NCBI RefSeq assembly: GCF_040049275.1
Contig: NZ_JBDZDT010000003.1
Coordinates: 641,631-705,630 of the forward strand
Direction of reading: 5' to 3'
DNA: 64,000 nt
From: Aquabacter sp040049275
GTDB taxonomy: Bacteria > Pseudomonadota > Alphaproteobacteria > Rhizobiales > Xanthobacteraceae
Shown: piece after piece, positions 17,656 to 28,252 of the stretch
Layout of the letters: each line of letters starts with the position of its first letter
Numbering within the stretch: position 1 is the first letter of the stretch
Notes under the pieces: generated by a model
Databases searched by the model: none
Told to the model about the DNA's origin: nothing
Seen by the model: the letters and a program-made list of their open reading frames with translations, nothing else
Translations under genes and position numbers: made by a program

Positions 17656-18828
17656 CTAGCCATGCGGCTGCATCGTGGCAAATCGCGCCTTCAGATGGTC
17701 GAGCCCCAGCACGCCCAATCCGGCGGCGAGGCCCCAGAACGGTGCGCCCAGCCCGAAAAAGGCGATGCCCGACGCGGTGGTGATGAAGGTGGCGACGGCG
17801 GCCAGCCGGTCCTTCTCCTCCTGCAGGGATGAGGCGAGGGCGCCGGTGAGCGGCGACAGGAGGGCAAGACCCGCCACCGTGGCGATGAAGGACGGCGGCA
17901 GCACCGCGAAAACAGCCACCAGGGTCGCGCCGAGCGCGGTCAGGATGACGTACCAAAGGCCATACCAGGGCCCGCACAGATAGCGCTTGGCGGGGTCCGG
18001 ATGGGTGTCCGGGCCGGTGCAGATGGCAGCGGTGATGGCGGCGAGGTTGATGCCGGAGGCGCAGAAGAACGCCATCACCAGCGACGTCAGCCCCGTAACG
18101 GCCAGCGCCGGGGACGTCGGGGGCCAATAGCCGCCCGCCCGCAGCACCGCAAAGCCCGGCAGGTTCTGTGCCGCCATGGTGACGATGAAAAGCGGGATGC
18201 CGAGCCCCAGAACCACGGGAAGATCGAAGGTGGGCGGGACGAAGACGAGATGCGGCGTGACGAACTGGAACGCCGACCCGTCCGTGAGCCCCAGGGCGAA
18301 GATGGCCGCCGCGCCTGCCAGCAGCACGCCCAGCACTGCGCCGCTGGGCGACCACAGGCGCAGGAGGAAGAACAGCGCCAGAAGCGGCAGCACCAGCGCC
18401 GGTGTCACCCCCGCATTGGTCACAAGGGCAATGGGAAAGCGCACCAGCACGCCCGCCAGCATGGCCGCCGCCACGCTCATGGGGATGCGCGAGACCAGCG
18501 AGGCCAAGGGGCGGATGGCGGCGCAGGCGGTGATCAGAATGGCGGACGTCATGAAGGCGCCCACCGCCGAGGACATGCCGATGCCGCCGCCGAAGCTCGC
18601 GATCACCGCCGAGCCCGGCGTGGACCAGGCGGTGAGGAGCGGCATCTTGTAGCGCACGGAAAGTATCGTGCTGGATACGGCGACGCCGATGCACAGCGCG
18701 GCGATGTAGGAGGAGGTCTCGGTGGGGGAAGCGCCCACCGCGCCCGCCGCTGCCAGAGGCAAGGCGACCGTGCCGCCGAAGCCCACCACCGCCGCGACAA
18801 ACGACGAAGAGATGATGGACAGGCGCAT
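17656..18828 (-). CDS. benE: BenE-family benzoate/H+ symporter
   Basis: A 390-residue integral membrane protein with about 11-12 hydrophobic segments covering almost the whole chain. Family features include the Gly/Ala-rich first helices (VVGFGGTVALPLAAAGAVGA), WSTPGSAVIA and the conserved TAAICTGPDTHPDPAKRY segment. BenE proteins import benzoate or related aromatic acids. No aromatic degradation genes are nearby, so the substrate is not established. It lies 27 bp after the beta-lactamase gene, and an AT-rich stretch separates the two. Confidence 0.88.
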   Translation of the reverse strand: MRLSIISSSFVAAVVGFGGTVALPLAAAGAVGASPTETSSYIAALCIGVAVSSTILSVRYKMPLLTAWSTPGSAVIASFGGGIGMSSAVGAFMTSAILITACAAIRPLASLVSRIPMSVAAAMLAGVLVRFPIALVTNAGVTPALVLPLLALFFLLRLWSPSGAVLGVLLAGAAAIFALGLTDGSAFQFVTPHLVFVPPTFDLPVVLGLGIPLFIVTMAAQNLPGFAVLRAGGYWPPTSPALAVTGLTSLVMAFFCASGINLAAITAAICTGPDTHPDPAKRYLCGPWYGLWYVILTALGATLVAVFAVLPPSFIATVAGLALLSPLTGALASSLQEEKDRLAAVATFITTASGIAFFGLGAPFWGLAAGLGVLGLDHLKARFATMQPHG

Positions 18829-18855
18829 GGGGCTTACCTTCTTGTTATTTAATTA

Positions 18856-19668
18856 TTATTTGGCTTGCGCCTGAAGCACCGGCTCCAGCGAGGCCACCGT
18901 CTGGCGCCGCGCGCGCAGGCCGAGGGGCTCGTCAGAGGCCACATCAAGGGAAATGAAACGGGCGAAGACGAAGGTCTTCCCCTCCTTTTCGGCCCAGCCC
19001 ACGAACCAGCCGATGGGCCGGCCGCGGTCCAGCGTGCCGTCGGCAAGCCTGAGGAAGCCCGTGCCGGTCTTGCCGTAGAGCTCATAGCCGGCCGGCTCTT
19101 CCGGCTGGCGCAGCAGCGTGATGGTGCGGCCCACCGCCTCCGGGCTCACGCGCAACTCGCCGTTCAGCATCTTGCGCAGGAAGTCCACCTGCTCGCGCGG
19201 CGAGATGACGAGGGATGAGGACAGCCAGGAACGGGTCAGCCCGTCATCCTTGCCCGGCAGGCCGGAGAGGTTCTCATTGCCGTAGGCGAAGGACTTCACA
19301 TAGGCGGAGAAGCGCTCCATGCCGAGCTTCCGCGTCAGCACCTGGGAGTACCAGAGGACGGAATTCTTCATCCAGCTCTGCGGCGTCTGCGGGCCGGCCC
19401 ACAGATCCTTCTGAGGCCCCTCGCCTTCGGAGAGGCCGGGTTCGGTGGTGAAGACGGGCTCGCTCGCGCTTTTCAGGATGCCGCTGTCATAGCCCATGAG
19501 GGCGAGGGCGATCTTGAAGGTGGAGGCGGGCGAGTGACGCGAGGCGCACAGCCCCTGCTTCGCCGCCACGCGGGCGGTTTTCAGCTCGGTGACAAGGAAG
19601 CAATCCTCGGCAGCGCTGGCGGGATGGGCGAGGAGGAGTGGTAGAAGAAGAGCAACGAGCGCCGACAA
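18856..19668 (-). CDS. Class D (OXA-type) beta-lactamase
   Basis: Periplasmic serine beta-lactamase fold. With the TTG start at 19668 the product is 270 residues with a signal peptide (SALVALLLPLLLAHPASA). Class D motifs are present: S49-T-F-K52 (nucleophile and the lysine usually carbamylated), S103-V-L, F-x-YGN, SWLSSSLVISPREQ with its Trp, and K-T-G near residue 210. The second motif has Leu where Val/Ile is usual. The frame stays open upstream to a GTG at 19857 that overlaps the panB stop (GTGA), but that extension runs through a palindromic repeat and would bury the signal peptide. A sensor role rather than drug hydrolysis is possible. Confidence 0.86.
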   Translation of the reverse strand: MSALVALLLPLLLAHPASAAEDCFLVTELKTARVAAKQGLCASRHSPASTFKIALALMGYDSGILKSASEPVFTTEPGLSEGEGPQKDLWAGPQTPQSWMKNSVLWYSQVLTRKLGMERFSAYVKSFAYGNENLSGLPGKDDGLTRSWLSSSLVISPREQVDFLRKMLNGELRVSPEAVGRTITLLRQPEEPAGYELYGKTGTGFLRLADGTLDRGRPIGWFVGWAEKEGKTFVFARFISLDVASDEPLGLRARRQTVASLEPVLQAQAK

Positions 19669-19680
19669 GCGCCGCGAACT

Positions 19681-19805
19681 CCCTCCCCCCTTGCGGGGGA
19701 GGGTTGGGGAGGGGGGTGATAAGGCTGCCGCCCGGAGCAACCTGCTTTCAGCGAGCGGAAAGGGGGTCACCCCCCTCCCTAGCCCTCCTCCGCAAGAGGG
19801 GAGGG
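19681..19805. repeat. Composite palindromic element, copy 1
   Basis: About 125 bp between panB and the beta-lactamase gene. It starts with CCCTCCCCCCTTGCGGGGGA and ends with a matching hairpin near CCGCAAGAGGGGAGGG; an inner long-range stem pairs GGAGGGGGGTGA with TCACCCCCCTCC around a variable loop. The architecture is shared with 58247-58369, and one arm recurs at 52949-52982. It lies 12 bp upstream of the proposed beta-lactamase start, so it could affect expression. Confidence 0.75.
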
Positions 19806-19853
19806 AATGGAGTGGCACGTGGGACGAGGGTTTGCGCCTCCCCGTCACCTCGC

Positions 19854-20678
19854 TCACGCCTTCGCCTTCGGCGCATAGGTGTGCTCGGGGCCGGGGAAGG
19901 TGCGGGCGCGCACCTCCTCGGCATAGCGCGCCACGGCATCCTCGATGGCGGGGCCGAGATTGGCGTACTTCTTCACGAATTTCGGCACGCGCGCGCCGAG
20001 GCCCAGCATGTCCTCCAGCACCAGCACCTGGCCGTCACAGGCCGGGCTGCCACCGATGCCGATGGTGGGCGGCGCCACTTCCTGCGTGATGCGGCGGGCC
20101 AAAGGCTCGGCCACCGCCTCCACTACGATGGAAAAGGCGCCGGCATCGGCGATGGCCTGGGCGTCCTTCAGGATCTCCGCCGCTTCCGCATCGTCGCGCC
20201 CGCGGGCCTTGAAGGAGCCGAGCGTGTTGATGGCCTGAGGGGTCAGGCCCACATGGCCCATGACCGGGATGCCGCGATCCACCAGGAAGCGCACGGTCTC
20301 GGCCATGCGCACGCCGCCTTCCAGCTTCACCGCGCCGGCGCCGGTCTCCTTCAGAACGCGGGTGGCGGTGTGGAACGCCTCCACCGGGCTCGCCTCGTAG
20401 CTGCCGAAGGGCAGGTCCACGGTGATGAGCGCGCGCTTGGTGCCGCGCACCACGGCGCGGCCGTGCACGATCATCATCTCCACGGTGACCGGAACGGTGG
20501 TCTCAAGGCCGTGCATCACCATGCCGAGGCTGTCGCCCACCAGGATCACGTCCACATGGCGGTCCAGGAGCTGGGCCGTATGGGCATGGTAGGAGGTGAG
20601 GCTGACAATGGGATCGCCGCCCTTGCGGGCGCGGATTTCAGGCGCCGTGATGCGGCGGGCCTCGGCTTGGATCGACAT
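19854..20678 (-). CDS. panB: 3-methyl-2-oxobutanoate hydroxymethyltransferase
   Basis: First committed step of pantothenate synthesis: transfer of a hydroxymethyl group from 5,10-methylene-THF to ketoisovalerate. The 274-residue chain has the family blocks VDVILVGDSLGMVMHG (metal-binding Asp), VKLEGG, GHVGLTPQAIN and TIGIGGSPACDGQVLVLEDMLGL. The ATG at 20678 starts MSIQAEARRITAPEIRARK. panC is not adjacent. The stop overlaps a possible GTG of the beta-lactamase frame. Confidence 0.95.
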   Translation of the reverse strand: MSIQAEARRITAPEIRARKGGDPIVSLTSYHAHTAQLLDRHVDVILVGDSLGMVMHGLETTVPVTVEMMIVHGRAVVRGTKRALITVDLPFGSYEASPVEAFHTATRVLKETGAGAVKLEGGVRMAETVRFLVDRGIPVMGHVGLTPQAINTLGSFKARGRDDAEAAEILKDAQAIADAGAFSIVVEAVAEPLARRITQEVAPPTIGIGGSPACDGQVLVLEDMLGLGARVPKFVKKYANLGPAIEDAVARYAEEVRARTFPGPEHTYAPKAKA

Positions 20679-20739
20679 GACGCTTTCCTCAGATGTTGTC
20701 TTGATCGGCTCTTAGGGCCGCTTCGTCCAGGGCCGGTCG

Positions 20740-21306
20740 TCACATCACGGGGACACCGACCACATAAGGATGGAACAGGAAGGCGAGGACCCCGTAGAGG
20801 ACGAGCCCGCCCACCACCGCCAGCACATTCCCGCCATAGCCCTTGGGCGCCACCGGCGGCGGCGGGTTGCGGCGCTTCATGGAGATGCGGTCATAGACCG
20901 CCCAGGCCAGCACGGCGATAAACAGCGTCATGGAGGCCACATCGCCATTGGCGAGGAGATGGGCGAGCGCCCAGGTCTTGATCGCCACCAGCATGGGATG
21001 CTTCAGCCGGCTCCGGATATGGCTCGGCACATAGGTCGCCACGATGGCGATGCAGGCGAACACCATCAGAAGGAGCGTCAGGTGGCGCAGCGCCAAGGGC
21101 GGGTCCCACAGCACCGCGGGGCCGGCGGCGCGCCACAGGGCGTAGCCATAGGCAGTGAGCAGAAGGCCACTCACGGCCAGCAGCGAATAGAAGCCCTTAT
21201 AGGCTCCCTCCCCCAGCTTCCCGATGAGCGTCGCACGGAAATCCCTGAGGCTCGTCACCACATGGATGCCGAGGAACACCACCAGGCCCAGCAGCATCAT
21301 GGCCAT
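20740..21306 (-). CDS. NnrU-family membrane protein
   Basis: A 188-residue inner-membrane protein with about five or six hydrophobic segments. It carries the family features GLVVFLGIHVVTSLRDFRA near the N-terminus and a HPMLVAIKTWALAHLLANGD block in the middle. NnrU was named from denitrification gene clusters, but many members occur without them, and the fold is related to a broader membrane methyltransferase-like/isoprenylcysteine group. No nitrogen-oxide genes are nearby, so the role is open. The ATG at 21306 is preferred over the longer frame, which begins in the AT-rich spacer. Confidence 0.85.
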   Translation of the reverse strand: MAMMLLGLVVFLGIHVVTSLRDFRATLIGKLGEGAYKGFYSLLAVSGLLLTAYGYALWRAAGPAVLWDPPLALRHLTLLLMVFACIAIVATYVPSHIRSRLKHPMLVAIKTWALAHLLANGDVASMTLFIAVLAWAVYDRISMKRRNPPPPVAPKGYGGNVLAVVGGLVLYGVLAFLFHPYVVGVPVM

Positions 21307-21630
21307 GATTCTTGCCCATCCCCTTTGCGGCGCAACACAGCAGCGGCGGGACTTTAGACCATGTCCAGCAAAAGTCGACTGGCATCTGCCGCTGGGGCTA
21401 AGATATAAGCCATTGATATACATATCATTATTTTAGATGCGCCAGTTCAGGCGCGCCGGCGCATCGCCCCCCTGCACTGGGCGCATGGCCGAAAGGCGCT
21501 CCGGGTCTTCTCTTCGTCGTATGCCCATGGTATGGGCCACCGCCAACTCGAAACGCGGACGGCGACTGGCGTCGTCGCGGGTTCGAAAGAGCCGCAGGCA
21601 GGATTTTCCGCCGCGGCGGAGGAGTTGGCG
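21307..21630. other. Divergent promoter region nnrU-like / guaB
   Basis: 324 bp between divergent genes. The centre (about 21395-21440) is much more AT-rich than the surroundings and contains the palindrome at 21414-21427; this is the likely promoter core for one or both genes. No riboswitch-like structure was recognised in front of guaB. Confidence 0.5.
21414..21427. promoter_or_regulatory. AT-rich palindrome in divergent promoter region
   Basis: TGATAT-AC-ATATCA, a perfect dyad with a 2-nt centre, about 108 bp from the NnrU-like start and 204 bp from guaB. It resembles but does not match an FNR/NnrR box (TTGAT-N4-ATCAA); the spacing is wrong. Candidate operator only. Confidence 0.3.
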
Positions 21631-23145
<1,515 letters not shown>

Positions 23146-23289
23146 CGCCAGGATTTGACGCAACGGCCAAGCTGGAAAATCCTATCCCTCAAGGGAACCG
23201 GGCATAAACCCCCGCGTTCAACGCTGAAGCCCAAGGCCGCCCCTTGAAGGGCGGTCGGGCGAACCGAAGGGGCGAGGCGCGGTTCGGTC

Positions 23290-24984
23290 ATGAGCATGGG
23301 CGCCACTCCCCCTCGGGACCCACCTCTTCAAGGTGAAGGCAACGCGCTGGAACAGCGCGTGCGTGAGGGCACGCACGCGCTCGATGCCGCCCATGTGCGT
23401 ATCCGGGAAGAGGCGGCGGGGCGGGAGCGCGCCGAAACCCTCGGGTGGGAGAACGCCCAGCTCCTGCGCATGCTGATCCAGGGCGTCACCGACTACGCCA
23501 TCTTCATGCTGGACAAGGACGGCCAGGTTTCCACCTGGAATCCGGGCGCCGAGCGCATCAAGGGCTACACCGCCGCCGAGATCATCGGCTCCCCCTATAC
23601 CCGCTTCTACACGCCCGAGGACGTGGCGGCCGGCGAGCCTCAGCGGGCGCTGGCGGCCGCCGCGCGCGAGGGAAAGTATGAGAAGGAGGGCTGGCGCGTC
23701 CGCAAGGACGGGCAGCGCTTCTGGGCCCATATCGTGCTCGACGCGATCTATGACGAGAAGGGTGATCTCGCCGGCTACGCCAAGGTGACGCGGGACATCA
23801 CCGAGCGGCGGCAGGCCCAGATCGACCTGCAGGAAGCCCGCGAGGCGCTGTTCCAATCCCAGAAGATGGAGGCGGTGGGCCAGCTCACCGCCGGCATCGC
23901 CCATGATTTCAACAATATGCTGGCGGGCGTCATCGGCTCGCTCGATCTGCTCCGCACCCGCATCAAGGCCGGGCGCTACGAGGAGGCGGACCGTTATGTG
24001 GAGACCGCCGTCGCCTCCGCCGAGCGCGCCGCCGCGCTGACCGCCCGGCTCCTCGCCTTCGGCCGCCGGCAGCCCCTGGACGTGAAGACGGTGGACGTCA
24101 ACGGCGTGGTGACCTCCATGCAGGAGCTGCTCGGCCGCACCGTGGGCGAGCGCATCGCCATCGTCCTGAATCTCGATCCCGATCTGCCGCCCACAGAAAC
24201 CGACGCCCACCAGTTCGAGAATGCCATCCTAAACCTCGCCATCAACGCCCGCGACGCCATGGCCGAGGGCGGCACCCTGACGCTCACAACCCACATGACC
24301 GAGCGCGTGCCCGGCGCCTGGGCCGGCGCCGCCAACGGCCCGTTCGTGACGCTGGACGTGGAGGATACCGGCCACGGCATGCCTCCCGAAATCCTCTCCA
24401 AGGCGTTCGATCCTTTCTTCACCACCAAGCCGCTCGGCCAGGGCACCGGCCTCGGGCTCTCCATGATCTACGGCTTCGCCAAGCAGACCCGCGGCCACCT
24501 GATCATGACCTCCGAGGTGGACAAGGGAACGAAGGTGTCGCTGCACCTGCCCCCCTCCTCGGGCGCGGCGGAGGCGGCAAGCCCCTCGCCGCCGCCCCGC
24601 ACCAGGACGCAGGGACGCAACGGGGAGACCGTGCTGGTGGTGGAGGACGACCCCCTTGTGCGCATGCTGGTGCTCGACGTGGTACGGGAGCTTGGCTACC
24701 ACGCCCTCTCCGCCGAGGACGGCATCGCCGCGATGGCGGTGCTGCAAGGCGGCGCGCGCGTCGACCTCATGGTGAGCGATATTGGCCTGCCGGGCGGCCT
24801 GAACGGGCGGCAGCTCGCCGAATCGGTCCGCGTGCTTCGCCCGGACACGCCCATCCTGTTCATCACCGGCTATGCCGCTTCGGCCACGCGCGAGGGCTTT
24901 CTCGGCCCCGGCATGGACATGATGGTGAAGCCCTTCACCGTGGACGCATTGAGCGCCAAGATCCGCGCCTTGATGCCGAGGTGA
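23290..24984 (+). CDS. PAS-domain hybrid histidine kinase
   Basis: A 564-residue cytoplasmic signalling protein without transmembrane segments. Order: short coiled N-terminus, one PAS domain (about 60-170), HisKA phosphoacceptor (H205 in GIAHDFNN), HATPase_c (N-box NLAINARDAM; G boxes DTGHGMPPE and GTGLGLSMIYGF) and a receiver domain (446-564; phosphoacceptor D497 in VSDIGLPGG, conserved Lys in MVKPF). The PAS plus HDFNN layout is typical of rhizobial soluble PAS kinases, some of which sense light or redox; no Cys for flavin adduct formation was seen in the usual NCRFLQ block, so the signal is unknown. No separate response regulator is adjacent. Confidence 0.92.
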   Translation: MSMGATPPRDPPLQGEGNALEQRVREGTHALDAAHVRIREEAAGRERAETLGWENAQLLRMLIQGVTDYAIFMLDKDGQVSTWNPGAERIKGYTAAEIIGSPYTRFYTPEDVAAGEPQRALAAAAREGKYEKEGWRVRKDGQRFWAHIVLDAIYDEKGDLAGYAKVTRDITERRQAQIDLQEAREALFQSQKMEAVGQLTAGIAHDFNNMLAGVIGSLDLLRTRIKAGRYEEADRYVETAVASAERAAALTARLLAFGRRQPLDVKTVDVNGVVTSMQELLGRTVGERIAIVLNLDPDLPPTETDAHQFENAILNLAINARDAMAEGGTLTLTTHMTERVPGAWAGAANGPFVTLDVEDTGHGMPPEILSKAFDPFFTTKPLGQGTGLGLSMIYGFAKQTRGHLIMTSEVDKGTKVSLHLPPSSGAAEAASPSPPPRTRTQGRNGETVLVVEDDPLVRMLVLDVVRELGYHALSAEDGIAAMAVLQGGARVDLMVSDIGLPGGLNGRQLAESVRVLRPDTPILFITGYAASATREGFLGPGMDMMVKPFTVDALSAKIRALMPR

Positions 24985-25201
24985 TCCTGCACCGTCGTCA
25001 GGCCCGAGCTTGACGACATCGATGATCGAGAATGCCGGAGAGGCTTCGTGCCAATCCATTCCGCTACGTCATGTTTTGAAGCCTATTTATTCGGCGGAAT
25101 CATAGATTAGGATCAGTCCCGCGCGGCCGCCGACGCTGGCGCGGGACGCCAAATTCAACGACGCGGCCGCAAGGCCGGACACACCCGGGAAGGATTTGCC
25201 C

Positions 25202-26179
25202 ATGCTGACCCATATGCGGGCTCGCGTCCGTCCGCTTCTCCTGTGCGCGATCGCCGGCGCGGGGCTCACCCTCGCCGCCGCGGCGCAGGCGCAGGACCTG
25301 AAAATCATGGCCCCGGCCGCCCCCGGTGGAGGATGGGACCAGACCGCCCGTGCCATGCAGCAGGCGCTGGTTCAGTCCGGCGCCGCCCACAGCGTGCAGG
25401 TCTACAACGTCCCCGGTGCCGGCGGCACCATCGGCATCGCCCAGTTCGTCAATTCCGCCAAGGGTGATCCCAACCAGCTCATGGCCAGCGGCTATGTGAT
25501 GGTGGGCGCCATCCTCACCAACAACGCGCCCGTCACCCTGGACAAGGTGATCCCCATCGCGCGGCTGGTGCAGGAGACCGACGCCATCGCGGTGCCGACC
25601 AACTCGCCGCTGAAGACGGTTAAGGACCTCGCGGAGCTGGTGAAGAAGGACCCCGCCAGGGTGACCTGGGCGGGCGGCTCGGCCGGCGGGCCGGACCATA
25701 TCGCCGCCGCGCTCTTCACCCAGAAGGCGGGCGCCGACCCCACCAAGCTTAATTACATCCCCTTCTCCGGCGGCGGCGAGGCGCTGGCGGCCATCCTCGG
25801 CGGCAAGGTGACCGCGGGCATGTCCGGCCTCGGCGAGTTGGAGAGCCAGGTGAAGGCCGGCAAGCTCCGGCTCCTCGCCGTCACCCAGTCCGAGCGCGTG
25901 CCCGGCCTCGACGTGCCGACCCTGAAAGAGTCGGGCATCGACGTGGAGCTCGCCAACTGGCGCGCCGTCATGGCGCCTCCCGGCCTCACCCCGGAGCAGG
26001 TGAAGGGCGTGTCCGCCATCATCGAGAAGATGGCCAAGTCGCAGGCCTGGGCCGATATCCTGAAGCAGAAGGGCTGGGATGACGCCTACCTCACGGGCGA
26101 CGCCTTCGCGGCCTATCTGAAGGAAGAGAATGCCCGCACGGCGGAAATCCTGAAGTCCGTCGGCCTCATCAAGCAATAG
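25202..26179 (+). CDS. tctC: TctC-family periplasmic substrate-binding protein
   Basis: Solute receptor of a tripartite tricarboxylate-type transporter. The ATG at 25202 has GGGAAGG eight bases upstream; the protein begins with a secretion signal (RARVRPLLLCAIAGAGLTLAAAAQA). Family blocks include MAPAAPGGGWDQTARAMQQAL, NVPGAGGTIG and WAGGSAGGPDHI. It is followed by tctB after 22 bp and tctA, so the three make one transport operon. TctC proteins bind citrate or other carboxylates; the ligand cannot be told from sequence alone. Confidence 0.93.
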   Translation: MLTHMRARVRPLLLCAIAGAGLTLAAAAQAQDLKIMAPAAPGGGWDQTARAMQQALVQSGAAHSVQVYNVPGAGGTIGIAQFVNSAKGDPNQLMASGYVMVGAILTNNAPVTLDKVIPIARLVQETDAIAVPTNSPLKTVKDLAELVKKDPARVTWAGGSAGGPDHIAAALFTQKAGADPTKLNYIPFSGGGEALAAILGGKVTAGMSGLGELESQVKAGKLRLLAVTQSERVPGLDVPTLKESGIDVELANWRAVMAPPGLTPEQVKGVSAIIEKMAKSQAWADILKQKGWDDAYLTGDAFAAYLKEENARTAEILKSVGLIKQ

Positions 26180-26201
26180 CACCCGCGCCGGGAGCCCTGC
26201 C

Positions 26202-26669
26202 GTGCAGATCAAGACCAAGCCGGACATCCCCGGCATGCTGGTTGCCGCCGGCCTCCTGGCGCTCGCTGGCCTCATCTGGTGGGATACGACGCGGCTCGCC
26301 CAGCGCGTCGTCTATGGCGTGGGGCCGGACGCCGCCCCCAAGGTGGTGGCCATCGGCCTCGCCCTTCTCGCCGTGGCCAACTTCGCCATGGCCCTGCGCG
26401 GAGCCCTTCCGGCGCGCAAGCGGGACGACTGGCGGCCGCTGGTGTTCATCGTCGGTGGCATGCTGGCGCTGATGGCGATCCTGTCGTTCGGCGGGGGCTA
26501 TATCCTCGCCACCGCCGTCCTGTTCACGGCCACCGCCGCCGCCTTCGGCCGGCGCGCCATCGTGGCGGACTTCATCATCGGCCTCGTGGTGGGCGTCGTC
26601 ACCTATCTCCTGTTCGCCAAGCTGCTCACGCTGTCGCTGCCCGTGGGGCCGCTCGAATCCCTGATCTGA
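26202..26669 (+). CDS. tctB: TctB-family small membrane subunit
   Basis: A 155-residue membrane protein with four hydrophobic segments (about residues 12-27, 44-64, 78-97 and 103-150), the usual layout of TctB. It starts with GTG at 26202, with GGGAG about eight bases upstream. Overall sequence conservation in this family is low, so the call rests on size, topology and position between tctC and tctA. Confidence 0.9.
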   Translation: MQIKTKPDIPGMLVAAGLLALAGLIWWDTTRLAQRVVYGVGPDAAPKVVAIGLALLAVANFAMALRGALPARKRDDWRPLVFIVGGMLALMAILSFGGGYILATAVLFTATAAAFGRRAIVADFIIGLVVGVVTYLLFAKLLTLSLPVGPLESLI

Positions 26670-26679
26670 GGCGGCTGCC

Positions 26680-28179
26680 ATGGAAACATTCGACGCGCTT
26701 CTCCAGGGCCTCGTGGTCGCCGCCCAGCCGGGGAACCTCCTGTTCGCGCTCATCGGCGTGCTGCTCGGCACGGCGGTGGGCGTGCTGCCGGGCATCGGGC
26801 CGGCGCTCACGGTCGCCCTGCTACTGCCGGTGACCTACAAGCTCGACCCCGCCGGCTCGCTCATCATGTTCGCGGGCATCTATTATGGCGGCATGTATGG
26901 CGGCTCCACCACCGCCATCCTCATCAACACGCCGGGCGAAAGCGCCTCCATGGCAACCGCCCTGGAAGGCTACCGCATGGCCCGCGCGGGCCGGGGGGCG
27001 CAGGCGCTCGCCACCGCTGCCATCGGCTCCTTCGTCGCCGGCACCATCGCCACGGTGGGTTTGACCTTCCTCGCCCCGTGGCTCGTGGACCTCGCGGTGC
27101 AGATGGGGCCGGAGGATTATTTTGCCCTCATGTGCGTCGCCTTCGTCACGGTCTCCGCGACCTTCGGCGATTCCCCCGTGCGCGGTCTCACCAGCCTGTT
27201 CGTGGGCCTCACCATCGGCCTCATCGGCATCGACAAGCTCACCGGGCAGGCGCGCCTCACCTTCGGCATGCCGGAGTTGCTGGACGGCATCGATGTGACC
27301 ACGCTGGCGGTGGGCCTCTTCGCCATCGGCGAGGCGCTCTATGTTGCCTCCACACGTATCCATGCGCAGGACACGGTGGAAAGCGTGCGCGGCTCGCTGT
27401 GGATGAGCGCCGAGGATTGGGCGCGCTCCTGGAAGGCGTGGATCCGCGGCGCCTTCATCGGCTTTCCCATCGGCGCCCTGCCGGCGGGCGGCGCGGAGAT
27501 CCCGACCTTCCTGTCCTATTCGGTCGAGCGCAAGCTCTCCAAGCACCCGGAGCAATTCGGCCATGGCGCCATCGAGGGCGTCGCGGGGCCGGAAGCGGCC
27601 AACAATGCCTCCGCCGCCGGAACCCTGGTGCCGCTCCTGACGCTGGGCCTGCCCACCTCCGCCACCGCCGCCATGATGCTGGCGGGCTTCCAGCAATATG
27701 GCCTGAACCCCGGCCCGCTGCTGTTCGCCGAGCAGCCGCAGCTGGTCTGGGGGCTGATCGCCAGCCTCTATATCGCCAACGTCATGCTGCTGGTCCTGAA
27801 CCTGCCGCTGGTGGGGCTGTGGGTCCGGCTCCTCGCCATCCCCCAGCCGTGGCTCTATGCGGGCATCCTGGTGTTCGCCACCATGGGCACCATCGTCGCC
27901 AAGGCCTCGGTGACGGAGCTGGGCATCCTCACTTTGTTTGGCCTCATGGGCTATCTGATGCGGCGCTTCGACTACCCAATAGCGCCCGTGGTGGTGGGGC
28001 TGATCCTGGGGCCGATTGCGGAAACGCAGCTGCGCCGGGCGCTCTCCATCAGCCTGGGGGATCCCATGGTGCTGGTGACGAGCCCGGTGTCAGCCACGCT
28101 GCTGGGGCTGGCAGCGATCGCGCTCATCGCGCCATTCGTCATGAAGGGCCTCGACCGCTTCAAGGCGGCGGAGGATTGA
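26680..28179 (+). CDS. tctA: TctA-family large membrane subunit
   Basis: The 499-residue channel subunit, with about 10-12 transmembrane segments. Strong family blocks: GTAVGVLPGIGPALTVALLLPVTY, MFAGIYYGGMYGGSTTAILINTPGE and GVAGPEAANNASAAGTLVPLLTLGLPTSATAAMML. It starts 10 bp after tctB. A hairpin follows the stop codon, and the next gene is convergent, so the operon ends here. Drives sodium- or proton-coupled uptake of the TctC ligand. Confidence 0.95.
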   Translation: METFDALLQGLVVAAQPGNLLFALIGVLLGTAVGVLPGIGPALTVALLLPVTYKLDPAGSLIMFAGIYYGGMYGGSTTAILINTPGESASMATALEGYRMARAGRGAQALATAAIGSFVAGTIATVGLTFLAPWLVDLAVQMGPEDYFALMCVAFVTVSATFGDSPVRGLTSLFVGLTIGLIGIDKLTGQARLTFGMPELLDGIDVTTLAVGLFAIGEALYVASTRIHAQDTVESVRGSLWMSAEDWARSWKAWIRGAFIGFPIGALPAGGAEIPTFLSYSVERKLSKHPEQFGHGAIEGVAGPEAANNASAAGTLVPLLTLGLPTSATAAMMLAGFQQYGLNPGPLLFAEQPQLVWGLIASLYIANVMLLVLNLPLVGLWVRLLAIPQPWLYAGILVFATMGTIVAKASVTELGILTLFGLMGYLMRRFDYPIAPVVVGLILGPIAETQLRRALSISLGDPMVLVTSPVSATLLGLAAIALIAPFVMKGLDRFKAAED

Positions 28180-28194
28180 ACGCGCCTCATGGCG

Positions 28195-28221
28195 CCGTTG
28201 CGACGACTGCCGTCGCAACGG
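28195..28221 (+). terminator. Hairpin between tctA and the convergent oxidoreductase gene
   Basis: A perfect 10-bp stem (CCGTTGCGAC with GTCGCAACGG) and a 7-nt loop, 15 bp after the tctA stop and 31 bp before the end of the convergent gene. It lacks a T run, so termination may need Rho. Confidence 0.5.
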
Positions 28222-28252
28222 CCCGGGCATTCCACCGGAATAACCGCGGCGC

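Noticed and set aside
21413..21427. FNR/NnrR-type box controlling the NnrU-like gene
   Set aside because: Half-sites resemble TTGAT/ATCA but the spacing is six, not four; kept only as a generic palindrome.
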